Below, piece after piece: positions 8,611-17,476 of a stretch of 64,000 bases of DNA. Every line of letters starts with the position of its first letter. Position 1 is the first letter of the stretch. The notes beneath the pieces are model-generated. The model was not told the origin of the DNA. It worked only from the letters and a program-made list of their open reading frames with translations, and ran no database searches. The stretch lies in assembly GCA_028693355.1 (NCBI GenBank), contig JAQUVM010000001.1, forward strand, positions 30,061 through 94,060. The letters are read 5' to 3'. The DNA is from Burkholderiales bacterium. Its GTDB lineage: Bacteria; Pseudomonadota; Gammaproteobacteria; Burkholderiales; UBA11063. The translations under genes were made by a program, and so were the position numbers.

Positions 8611-9984
8611 TTATTGAGATACGCATACCAATCTTAAGGCAGTAAGAACAGGGGTGTCCTGACGGTCGCACGTTGATAAGTCAGCCATGATTGCGTTTTG
8701 GCCTAACACCACGGCTCCGGCCGCCACGGCAATGCCCACTGAGGTCATATTAAATGTTCCCGCGTCGCCCCAATTATTGCAATCCCCGAAACTAGCGTTA
8801 TCCCAATTACCATCTAAACCAGTCCAGTACCCTAGTGTATTTCCATACGCACTCCAGTTATATCCGTTTCCATAACCCCAAACATTGCTTAAGGGGAATG
8901 CAAAAGTAGCATCTGGTTTAGCGGTGCCTATCGTGAGGTTACTAATAATATCAATGTAGGTCGTATCTGGGTCGAAGACCCAATCAATCGGTGAAGGTTT
9001 TGCGGAGCGGCTTGTACCGGCTATCATTGCTTTCCATGTTAGCGATCTTGCTAAATCGTTAGGTACCCACCCTGCGCTTTCAGCATCATGTTGACATATT
9101 GCATCTGCCTTAGCTATACCATTAGCGCCAGTAGGTTGCCAAACGGAATTAGCTACAACCATCGCACCATTTGGTGATGATTGTGACACGAAGACCCATT
9201 TATTAGCTGGCGGAGGTGCTGGCTGTGGGTTGACGGTAATAGCTTTGTTTGCACTTGTATACCCATTTGCACTTGCTACTAGTGTTGTATTACCAGATTC
9301 ATTTCCAGCAGTAACAGTAACATTGCATGTATTTGAAGCAGTGCTAAGATTACATGTTGATGCTGATAATGTTATTTTGCTATTATCTGCTACTACTGTT
9401 ACAGGTAAACTATTTACCCCTGTACTATTACTAAGGGTAATTGTTGCTTGTTCTGTGCTTTCAACAGTTAACTGGTTTTCTACAGATATAGACAATGTAC
9501 CTGCTCTAACTTCTGGAATACTATTACTTGTTGTAACTTGCATAGTGCCCGGTAGAGATACTAGTGTACTTCCACTTATGGAGTATGCTACAGAATAAGT
9601 ATATGAGCTCTCAGGTGCATTAGAACCATTAATAACTACAGCACATGAAGGAGTAGATGCAGTAATAATACATGGAGTAGGATTAAATGATGCTTGTGGA
9701 GCAGGTGGTGCAGGATTAGCAAAAGTTAATGTAATAGGTGATTCTGAAGTGCTCATACCTGGAATTGCAATTGAACCCACAGGTGCATCTGATCTTGGAT
9801 TAACTGAGAAATTTCCAGCGCTTAACTGAACTGCATGACCGTTAATAGTACCGATAGTGTCAGTAGTATTATTTCCGCCATTACTGCTACCACCGCTACA
9901 TGCGCTAATTGCTAGAGGAACTACAACTAAAGCGCTGGTAATGAGTGCGCCATTAGATATAAGTTTTGAGAATTTTTGATGCAT
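8611..9984 (-). CDS. Lipoprotein with C-terminal DUF1554-like (lectin-fold-like) domain
   Basis: Lipobox ISACSGGSSNGG; C-term WTGLDGNWDNASFGDCNNWGD...CDRQDTPVLTALRLVCVSQ resembles C..W...C....L.C pattern of DUF1554. Confidence 0.72.
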   Translation of the reverse strand: MHQKFSKLISNGALITSALVVVPLAISACSGGSSNGGNNTTDTIGTINGHAVQLSAGNFSVNPRSDAPVGSIAIPGMSTSESPITLTFANPAPPAPQASFNPTPCIITASTPSCAVVINGSNAPESSYTYSVAYSISGSTLVSLPGTMQVTTSNSIPEVRAGTLSISVENQLTVESTEQATITLSNSTGVNSLPVTVVADNSKITLSASTCNLSTASNTCNVTVTAGNESGNTTLVASANGYTSANKAITVNPQPAPPPANKWVFVSQSSPNGAMVVANSVWQPTGANGIAKADAICQHDAESAGWVPNDLARSLTWKAMIAGTSRSAKPSPIDWVFDPDTTYIDIISNLTIGTAKPDATFAFPLSNVWGYGNGYNWSAYGNTLGYWTGLDGNWDNASFGDCNNWGDAGTFNMTSVGIAVAAGAVVLGQNAIMADLSTCDRQDTPVLTALRLVCVSQ

Positions 9985-10206
9985 AAATACAGTCCTATTT
10001 AAAAAATTTACTTATGAAATAATCTAGGCGTAAATGTATCATATAAAAAATAAGCACCATGTCTGCTTTTAGCCTACAAAGCGTGTTTAATTCTTATAAA
10101 TAAAGGATTTTATTTTTAAAAACTAGATATCTGTGTTGTATAAATGCTAATTTGGGATATTTTTATTTAATATTTATATAAATATTTTAAAAAATTCTTT
10201 AACTAT

Positions 10207-11166
10207 TTAATTGAGAACTATACTTTTTATAGTATTAATAACATCACTAACAAGCACTTCCATTCCTTTACCTCCAAGATTTTTAGCTATATCAGATTCT
10301 AATATACCTACATACCCTGGATCACTCGCCAAATATATAGCTATAGTTGGTGTATGTGTTAAATTAGCAAAATGAGTAAATCCTGTATCTACACCTATTA
10401 CTACATCAGATTTAACTATTAGATCCGCTAGTTTAGTAAAAGATAACTTTTCAATAAGAGTAATTCGTTCGCTATTTAAATTACTAATTAAACTTATAGC
10501 AAATTCATATTCAGCTTGATTACTATAAGTTATAACTATTTGTTTATTGCTATTATTAATCACCCAATTAGACAATTCAGTCCAATTTTCTAAAGACCAT
10601 TTTTTATTTTCTTTAGACGTACCATGTAAAAATAATATATAACCATTTACAAAATTTATTCCACAATCTTCAGATTTATATTGAAAATCAATTTTACGTA
10701 AATCATGCTTTAGATTAAATATTTTGGCTATAAGACCACGTAATCTTGGTACTGCAATATTATTTTGATTTACATTATAAGTAAAATCATAAAATAAACT
10801 AGCTATAGGCTCACGAGCCGACTTTCTATCCAATCCGAACACATAACCATCAAAAAGGTATTTGGATAGCATAGCGGACTTAATAAGACCCTGTGTATCG
10901 ATTATATAGTCGTATTTGGTATTAGATAATGTCTTTTTAAAATTAGCTAGTTTATTAAACCAAGTAAATTTATTTTTTTTCCATTTTCTAAGTGGAATAG
11001 GAATTACATTATCAATAAGTGGAGATAAATTAGCAACTCCAGTAAAATTTTCATCAACTAACCAATCAATAGTTACATTGGGATTGGTTTTTTTAATATC
11101 AGGTAATACAGTGAATGTGTGAAAAATATCACCAATTGACGACAATCTTATTATTAATATACGCAC
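10207..11166 (-). CDS. waaC: Lipopolysaccharide heptosyltransferase (GT9)
   Basis: MRILIIRLSSIGDIFHTFTVLPDI...VDTQGLIKSA-like, LFLHGTSKENKKW, VIGVDTGFTHFAN. Confidence 0.9.
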   Translation of the reverse strand: MRILIIRLSSIGDIFHTFTVLPDIKKTNPNVTIDWLVDENFTGVANLSPLIDNVIPIPLRKWKKNKFTWFNKLANFKKTLSNTKYDYIIDTQGLIKSAMLSKYLFDGYVFGLDRKSAREPIASLFYDFTYNVNQNNIAVPRLRGLIAKIFNLKHDLRKIDFQYKSEDCGINFVNGYILFLHGTSKENKKWSLENWTELSNWVINNSNKQIVITYSNQAEYEFAISLISNLNSERITLIEKLSFTKLADLIVKSDVVIGVDTGFTHFANLTHTPTIAIYLASDPGYVGILESDIAKNLGGKGMEVLVSDVINTIKSIVLN

Positions 11167-11175
11167 AAATATTCC

Positions 11176-11184
11176 TTATCCACA
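11176..11184 (+). promoter_or_regulatory. DnaA box
   Basis: Exact TTATCCACA. Confidence 0.85.
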
Positions 11185-11228
11185 GTTTATTGTTAATAAC
11201 TTCATTTTATCTTGTTATGAATTATAAG

Positions 11229-11237
11229 TTATCCACA
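11229..11237 (+). promoter_or_regulatory. DnaA box
   Basis: Exact TTATCCACA. Confidence 0.85.
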
Positions 11238-11345
11238 GATTTTATATTTTTCATTTTTTTATTTACAATCATTTTTATAAAAATACCTACATTTTATACA
11301 AAGTAAATACTTATATAACTATCTATTATATTTATCTAATTTAAG

Positions 11346-11354
11346 TTATCCACA
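11346..11354 (+). promoter_or_regulatory. DnaA box
   Basis: Exact TTATCCACA. Confidence 0.85.
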
Positions 11355-11526
11355 TAAAAACTAGTATATAATAACAATAATAAAATATATTTTATATAAA
11401 TAATTAATATATTGCAAATAAATTAAAAGATAAAACTTATTTTTTAAAAATGAGTATTTAAAAATATTTTAGAACATTTTTTTATCTTGTATAAATATAT
11501 ACTATTAATTAGTTAATAAAGTTTAG

Positions 11527-11535
11527 TTATCCACA
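11527..11535 (+). promoter_or_regulatory. DnaA box
   Basis: Exact TTATCCACA. Confidence 0.85.
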
Positions 11536-11556
11536 GGTTTATAAAAAGATTAAAAC

Positions 11557-11565
11557 TTATCCACA
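11557..11565 (+). promoter_or_regulatory. DnaA box
   Basis: Exact TTATCCACA. Confidence 0.85.
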
Positions 11566-11747
11566 AATAGTCAACTGTAAATAGTCTAGAAATATACAAA
11601 GTAATTCAATGATTAATACTTTGATTTATATATTTTTTTTTAGATATAAACAGAAAAAATGTAAGCTAATAATAACAATAAATTATATGATATTATATAT
11701 ATAATAAATAAATGTTAAAATTACGTTCTGCAAAAAGGAGTTTATAA

Positions 11748-12521
11748 ATGGCAAAAGAAGGTAAATATACCGTTGAAAAGATTACATATTTAAAACAATG
11801 GACAGATCATTTATTTAGTTTTAAGATTACTAGAGATTCTGCTTATAAATTTATTCCAGGTCAATTTGCACGTTTAGGTGTAAAAAAAGAAGATGATACT
11901 ATTGTTTGGAGACCTTACTCTATAGTATCTGCTGATTATGATGAAGAATTAGAGTTTTATTCGATAGTAGTTCCAGATGGCGAATTCACACAAAAGCTTA
12001 AAGACCTTAAATGTGGTGATGATATATATATAGATAAAACAAATTATGGATTATTAACTACCGATAGATTTGAAAATGGTAAAGATTTATGGTTTTTATC
12101 AACTGGTACTGGGTTAGCTCCATTTATTTCTATAATGTATGATTTCTCTATTTGGGAACAATATGATAAAGTAATATTAGTGCACGGTGTACGTGAAGAG
12201 AACGAACTAACTTATCAAGAAGAAATAAATTCTTTCTTTACTCATGAATATTATGGTGAACTAGTAAAAGATAAACTACAATATATAAAAGTTGTTTCAC
12301 GTGAAACAACAGGTGATTTAAATGGAAGAATTACAACTTTAATAGAAAATGGTGAATTAGAAAAATTTGCTAATACTCCTATTACTATTGAAAGTAGTCG
12401 TATAATGATTTGTGGTAATCCACAAATGGTAGATGATACACGTAAAATATTAGCTGCACGTGGGTTAACTATATCTAAAAGAGCTAATCCTGGTAATATG
12501 GCTGTTGAAAATCTATGGTAA
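11748..12521 (+). CDS. fpr: Ferredoxin--NADP reductase
   Basis: FIPGQFARLGV...VWRPYSIVSADYDEELEFYSIVVPDGEFTQKL...LSTGTGLAPFISI. Confidence 0.93.
   Translation: MAKEGKYTVEKITYLKQWTDHLFSFKITRDSAYKFIPGQFARLGVKKEDDTIVWRPYSIVSADYDEELEFYSIVVPDGEFTQKLKDLKCGDDIYIDKTNYGLLTTDRFENGKDLWFLSTGTGLAPFISIMYDFSIWEQYDKVILVHGVREENELTYQEEINSFFTHEYYGELVKDKLQYIKVVSRETTGDLNGRITTLIENGELEKFANTPITIESSRIMICGNPQMVDDTRKILAARGLTISKRANPGNMAVENLW
12293..12308. promoter_or_regulatory. parS: parS (exact consensus)
   Basis: TGTTTCACGTGAAACA, perfect 16-bp palindrome, inside fpr. Confidence 0.9.
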
Positions 12522-12656
12522 TAATATAAATTAAACCTTTAGGGCTAGTATATTGTAAAATATATCTTTAACATACGTATGAACATAATTAATGTATTTT
12601 AAAAATAAATAATTTTATTTACATTAGATTATGTTTTTATTTTAAAAGGTTTTTAT

Positions 12657-13328
12657 ATGTCAAATATTAAATTTTCAATTTCAGTATTGTTAGGATTTAT
12701 TATTTTATCTGGTAGTTTAGTGTATATTAATAAAAATAAAGATACATTAGTTCAAGCTAAAGGTGTAGCAGAAGTTAAAGTTAAATCAGATTTAGCTACT
12801 TGGCAAATATCACTTAATCAATCTGGATATAATTTAGCTTCAGCATATAATCAAATGGAGAGTGATCAAAGTAATGTAATTGCAATATTAAAAGATCAAG
12901 GTATTCAAGAAAGTGATATTCAATCTAATAATATTTCTATTTCAAATATGTTGATTGATAATAAAACTCAGTATCAAATATATAATACTATTACTGTTTC
13001 TAGTAAAAATGTTGATTCAATATATAAAATTAATCAAAATCAAAAGCTTTTTATAGATAAAGGTATTTTTATTTCTGGTAGTTATGTAAATTATTATTTT
13101 ACTGCAATTAATAATATTAAAGAACCTCTTTTAAAAGATTCTGTTCTTAATACTAAAATATCAGCTGGTAAAATAGCTGGAAATCTTAACAAAGAAATTG
13201 CTGAAGTTAGAAACATTAATCAAGGTGTTATCTCAGTTAATTCAGCAGATGGTAGTCAATACAATGATATTAATTCATTATATAAAACAGTTAGAGTTGT
13301 AACAACTGCGACTTACTTAATGAAATAA
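12657..13328 (+). CDS. SIMPL (DUF541) domain protein
   Basis: VQAKGVAEVKVKSDLATWQISL...IQESDIQSNNISIS...TTATYLMK. Confidence 0.85.
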   Translation: MSNIKFSISVLLGFIILSGSLVYINKNKDTLVQAKGVAEVKVKSDLATWQISLNQSGYNLASAYNQMESDQSNVIAILKDQGIQESDIQSNNISISNMLIDNKTQYQIYNTITVSSKNVDSIYKINQNQKLFIDKGIFISGSYVNYYFTAINNIKEPLLKDSVLNTKISAGKIAGNLNKEIAEVRNINQGVISVNSADGSQYNDINSLYKTVRVVTTATYLMK

Positions 13329-13359
13329 AATATAAATAATTATTAAAAATTTTAATAAT

Positions 13360-13392
13360 AATACCTCTACAAATTAAGTAGGGGTATTGTTG
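13360..13392 (+). terminator. Hairpin after SIMPL gene
   Basis: AATACCTCTAC aaattaa GTAGGGGTATT followed by GTTGTTT. Confidence 0.6.
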
Positions 13393-13406
13393 TTTCATGT
13401 GGAACA
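13391..13406. promoter_or_regulatory. parS-like site overlapping rsmB start
   Basis: TGTTTCATGTGGAACA (reverse complement TGTTCCACATGAAACA), two mismatches to consensus. Confidence 0.65.
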
Positions 13407-14635
13407 TTATGAGCGAATATAAAATAATAAAAAGAATTATAGATTTAGTTTATTATGAAAATAAAAATTTAAATGATTTAATTAATCAGTATAAAGAAGA
13501 TGAAAATATAGTAAAAATAAGATATATTGTTTATGATTTACTACGTTATAGTACATCTATTGATTATATATTGAGTAAACTAGTAAGAAATATTGATTAT
13601 GATGTAATGGGTATTCTTAGAATAGGTATATATGAGCTTTGGTTAAGTAAAAAACCTGAATATGCAATTATTAATGATTTAGTTAATTTAACTAAAGAAT
13701 TTGATGAAAAAAAGAAATCATTTGTAAATGCAGTATTGCGTAGTTTTCAAAGAAGTAAAGAAAAATTTATAAAAGATATAGATAATGAATACTCGTATAA
13801 ATATAATATTCCATCATGGTTATTAAACTATTTAAAAAAAGAATATAAAAATAATTATCTAGAAATAATAAAAAGTTTTATGTATAAACCATCTTTTGGT
13901 TTAAGAGTTAATAGTAAAAAGAACTCATATAATGAATATTTGAAATTATTAATAGAAAATAATATTGAATATAAAGAAATTGATAGCAAAATAGTTTTAG
14001 ATAAAGCTATTAATGTTAGTGGAATACCGGGCTTTTATGAGGGCTTGGTGAGTGTCCAAGATGTAGCGGCACAGTATATGCTAGATATATTAAAAAAACA
14101 TAATATTGAAATAAAAAATGCTCTAGATATATGTAGTGCACCAGGTGGCAAAACTTGCCAGTTATTAGAAAATTATGATTGTAATTTAACGTCTGTAGAT
14201 ATAGATGAAAATCGTTTAAAAAAAGTAAAGCAAAATTTAGACAGATTAGAACTTAATTGCAATACTATACTAGGCGATGCTAATAATAAACGTTGGTGGA
14301 ATGGTGACAAGTATGATTTTATTATTGCTGATGTACCTTGTTCAGCTCTTGGAACTATTAAAAGAAATCCAGATATAAAAATAACACGACGTTTAGAGGA
14401 AATTAGTAATTTTGTACAAACGCAAAGAAGTATTATTAATAATATTTGGGAATTATTAAATTTAAATTGTTACATGATATATATAACTTGTTCTATTATG
14501 AAAGAAGAAAATCAATTAAATGTAGAATGGTTATCTAATAATTTAAATGGATTTAAGATTATAGATGAGCTACAAATTTACCCATCTGAAAATAACGATG
14601 GTTTGTATTATGCTTTAATTAAAAAAGTAGGATGA
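13397..14635 (+). CDS. rsmB: 16S rRNA (cytosine-967-C5)-methyltransferase (start possibly ATG at 13409)
   Basis: NusB-like N-term; VSVQDVAAQYMLDIL, DICSAPGGKTCQLLE, DVPCSALGTIKRNPDI, ITCSIMKEENQ. Confidence 0.93.
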   Translation: MWNIMSEYKIIKRIIDLVYYENKNLNDLINQYKEDENIVKIRYIVYDLLRYSTSIDYILSKLVRNIDYDVMGILRIGIYELWLSKKPEYAIINDLVNLTKEFDEKKKSFVNAVLRSFQRSKEKFIKDIDNEYSYKYNIPSWLLNYLKKEYKNNYLEIIKSFMYKPSFGLRVNSKKNSYNEYLKLLIENNIEYKEIDSKIVLDKAINVSGIPGFYEGLVSVQDVAAQYMLDILKKHNIEIKNALDICSAPGGKTCQLLENYDCNLTSVDIDENRLKKVKQNLDRLELNCNTILGDANNKRWWNGDKYDFIIADVPCSALGTIKRNPDIKITRRLEEISNFVQTQRSIINNIWELLNLNCYMIYITCSIMKEENQLNVEWLSNNLNGFKIIDELQIYPSENNDGLYYALIKKVG

Positions 14636-16764
14636 TTATGAAAAAAATAAATATAATATTTTTTACAGTAATTTTAACATTAATAATGTTTAGTTATTTT
14701 TATGTAACTATATATTCAAAATACGATGTTATGCTTTATTTGAATGATTATAGAAAAATTATTCAATTAAATAAAGTAATAGAAGCAATTTTATTATTTA
14801 TTATTTTTGGGTTCGTGTATAGATTATTTTTTAGAAAAAATAATGCCTTTGGATCTATTCTTACAAAAAAACTATTTATACTATTATCAATAGTGATACT
14901 AATACCATCATTAATAAATATAAAAATAGCTAATTACTTTATTGATAATACGGTTAATAGATTATTTAATCCTCAAATAGAACAACTTTTAGATAATAGC
15001 TTTAATATAGCAGAAGAAAGTATAAAATATTTCTCTAAAGAATTACGTAAGAAGTCAGTAATTGCAGGTGAATATTTAAAGCTAACTGATAAAGATGAAA
15101 GTAAATCAGAAATAGCCAAAGTTAGAAAAATGCTTGATGTTGATGGGATTAGTATTTATAACAATAAAGGAAATTTATTAGTTCAAGATAACGATAAGAA
15201 ATATTTAAACGATGAGTTAGAAGATTTTATTGTAGCCAAAATAAAAAAAGTTGGTTATTTTTATGAAATAAATAAAAGCAAAGGTGGAGATTATATATTT
15301 AATTATTATCAATATTATAATGATGGAAAAATAGTTGCTTTAAGTCAAATTGCTCCAGAATTTATAAAAATTGATAATAATAATATATTGCATAATAAAG
15401 AACTTTATCAAGGATTATTAAATAATAAAGATAATTTAAAAGATGTATACACGAGTACTCTGATTATAAGTGTTTTATTATCTATAACTATTGCTGTGTT
15501 ATTAACGTTATTCTTTGCACAATTTTTGATAAAACGTATTTCTAGTTTAATTGAAAATATAGAGTCTATAAAAAAAGGTTCTTATAGTAATCAAAATATA
15601 TTTAAAGGTAATGATGAATTATCTCAATTAATTCACTCTTTTAATGATATGGGACATAGCTTGGAAGAATCTCAAAAAATAGAGAAAAAGCAAAAATTAG
15701 AATTAACGGAATACAAAAATTATCTTGAAAATATTATAAATAATCTAAGCCTTAGTGTGATAGTTTATGATGATAAATATGTTATAAAAAATGTTAATTT
15801 AATAACACAAGATATTTTAAATATAGAAATAAATGATATATTAAATATAAATATTGATAAATGGGATAATTCATATAAACATTTAGAAGGTTTAATTAAA
15901 CTAATTAAAACAAAACTAGAATATGAATTAAATGAATGGGAAGAAAATATAGTATTTAGATATAAACATTATATAAAAAATTTATATGTAAAAACTATTC
16001 GTTATGAAATAAATGGCAGTATTGAATATATTACATTAATAAGTGATGTAACTAATCTAATTATAGCTAGGCAAAATCAAGCTTGGGCTGATATTGCAAA
16101 ACGATTAGCTCATGAAATAAAAAACCCATTAACGCCAATAGTTCTATCAGCTGAACGTATTCAAATGAAATTAGTTCCGAAGTTGATAGAAAAAGATCAG
16201 GAATTTTTAAATAGATTAGTTAATCAAATTATTTTACAAGTTGATGATTTAAAAGAGCTTGTTAATAAGTTTAGAGATTTTGCTAACATAAGTAAACCGC
16301 ATTTAGTTAGACTTAATTTGGTAGAGTTTTTTAATCAATTTATGATACTTTATGAAAATATGAGCTTTATAAAACTTATCCATAATTTACCAGAAAATAA
16401 GAGTTTTGTTTTAGGTGATCAAAGTTTATTAAGACAAGTTTTTCATAACTTAGTAAAAAATTCTATAGAAAGTGTTGAAAATAATGAAAATAAAGATGTA
16501 AAAATTACCTTAACATGTACAGAAAATGTTATGAATATTTTGGTTAGTGATAATGGGCATGGTTTTAGTGAAAACATTATGAATAACCTGTTTGAGCCTT
16601 ATCAGACAACGAAAGGAGTTAAAGGAAGTGGCCTAGGCATGGCAATAGTTAAGAAAATTATTGATGAGCATCATGGAAAAATTGAAGTATTTAATGACGA
16701 TGGAGCTAATATTGTAGTAAAATTACCACTAACCGTTTCCAATGTAGAATTTGATAGGTTATAA
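14632..16764 (+). CDS. ntrY: NtrY-like sensor histidine kinase
   Basis: TM segments, HAMP, WADIAKRLAHEIKNPLTPIVLSAERIQMK, GSGLGMAIVKKIIDEHHG. Confidence 0.92.
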   Translation: MIMKKINIIFFTVILTLIMFSYFYVTIYSKYDVMLYLNDYRKIIQLNKVIEAILLFIIFGFVYRLFFRKNNAFGSILTKKLFILLSIVILIPSLINIKIANYFIDNTVNRLFNPQIEQLLDNSFNIAEESIKYFSKELRKKSVIAGEYLKLTDKDESKSEIAKVRKMLDVDGISIYNNKGNLLVQDNDKKYLNDELEDFIVAKIKKVGYFYEINKSKGGDYIFNYYQYYNDGKIVALSQIAPEFIKIDNNNILHNKELYQGLLNNKDNLKDVYTSTLIISVLLSITIAVLLTLFFAQFLIKRISSLIENIESIKKGSYSNQNIFKGNDELSQLIHSFNDMGHSLEESQKIEKKQKLELTEYKNYLENIINNLSLSVIVYDDKYVIKNVNLITQDILNIEINDILNINIDKWDNSYKHLEGLIKLIKTKLEYELNEWEENIVFRYKHYIKNLYVKTIRYEINGSIEYITLISDVTNLIIARQNQAWADIAKRLAHEIKNPLTPIVLSAERIQMKLVPKLIEKDQEFLNRLVNQIILQVDDLKELVNKFRDFANISKPHLVRLNLVEFFNQFMILYENMSFIKLIHNLPENKSFVLGDQSLLRQVFHNLVKNSIESVENNENKDVKITLTCTENVMNILVSDNGHGFSENIMNNLFEPYQTTKGVKGSGLGMAIVKKIIDEHHGKIEVFNDDGANIVVKLPLTVSNVEFDRL

Positions 16765-16831
16765 TTAATAAATTAATAAAAATTGATAAGGCATTATACT
16801 GTCTTATCAACGTATAAATTTGGAGGACAAA

Positions 16832-17413
16832 TTGAGTAAAACAATTTTAATAGTTGATGATGAATTAGGAATTCGCGAGCTATTGAGAGAATGTCTGGAA
16901 GATGAAGGATATTCTGTTAAGTTAGCGGAAAATGCACTAGAGGCAGATAAATTAGTAAAAGATAATAGATTTGATTTAATTTTGATGGATGTTTGGTTAC
17001 CTGATATGGATGGAGTTTCTTTATTTAAGAGATTTTTATCTAACGGTGTAGTTACACCTGTTATCATGATGTCAGGTCATGCTTCAATTACAAGTGCGTT
17101 AGAAGCAATTAGAATTGGTGCAAGAGATTTCTTAGAAAAACCACTTTCTTTAAGTAAGTTGCTTCCATTAGTGGATAAGCATATATTAAAGGAAATCGGT
17201 GGTAATGATGGATTATTAGAAGATATTTCTGAAATCATTACCTTAGATTTAAATAATCCTTTAAAGGGTATTAAAGAAAATCTAGAAAGAAGATATTTCC
17301 TATATCATATGAATAAATACCGTGGTAATATTACTAAGATAGCAGAAGTATCTGGAGTGGATAGAGCTCATTTATACCGTAAGTTTAAAACGCTTGGTAT
17401 AAAAATAAAATAA
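16832..17413 (+). CDS. ntrX: NtrX-like response regulator with Fis-type HTH (no AAA+ domain); TTG start after GGAGG RBS
   Basis: SKTILIVDDELGIRELLRECLEDEGY...DLILMDVWLPDMDG; C-term NITKIAEVSGVDRAHLYRKFKTLGI. Confidence 0.88.
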   Translation: MSKTILIVDDELGIRELLRECLEDEGYSVKLAENALEADKLVKDNRFDLILMDVWLPDMDGVSLFKRFLSNGVVTPVIMMSGHASITSALEAIRIGARDFLEKPLSLSKLLPLVDKHILKEIGGNDGLLEDISEIITLDLNNPLKGIKENLERRYFLYHMNKYRGNITKIAEVSGVDRAHLYRKFKTLGIKIK

Positions 17414-17430
17414 CTAAAAAAGTAATCAAA

Positions 17431-17461
17431 AATTCCGGAGCAATCTCCGGAATTTATTTTA
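17431..17461 (+). terminator. Rho-independent terminator
   Basis: AATTCCGGAG CAAT CTCCGGAATT + TTATTTTATT. Confidence 0.85.
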
Positions 17462-17476
17462 TTGTGTGACAAAATA

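Larger units (their letters stand above)
11167..11747. other. oriC: Candidate chromosomal replication origin (oriC)
   Basis: Large AT-rich intergenic gap between divergent genes with five exact TTATCCACA DnaA boxes on the + strand (11176, 11229, 11346, 11527, 11557) and parS-type sites nearby. Confidence 0.85.

Noticed and set aside
9230-9598. Plus-strand 122-aa ORF
   Set aside because: Antisense to the lipoprotein with clear signal peptide; no independent support.
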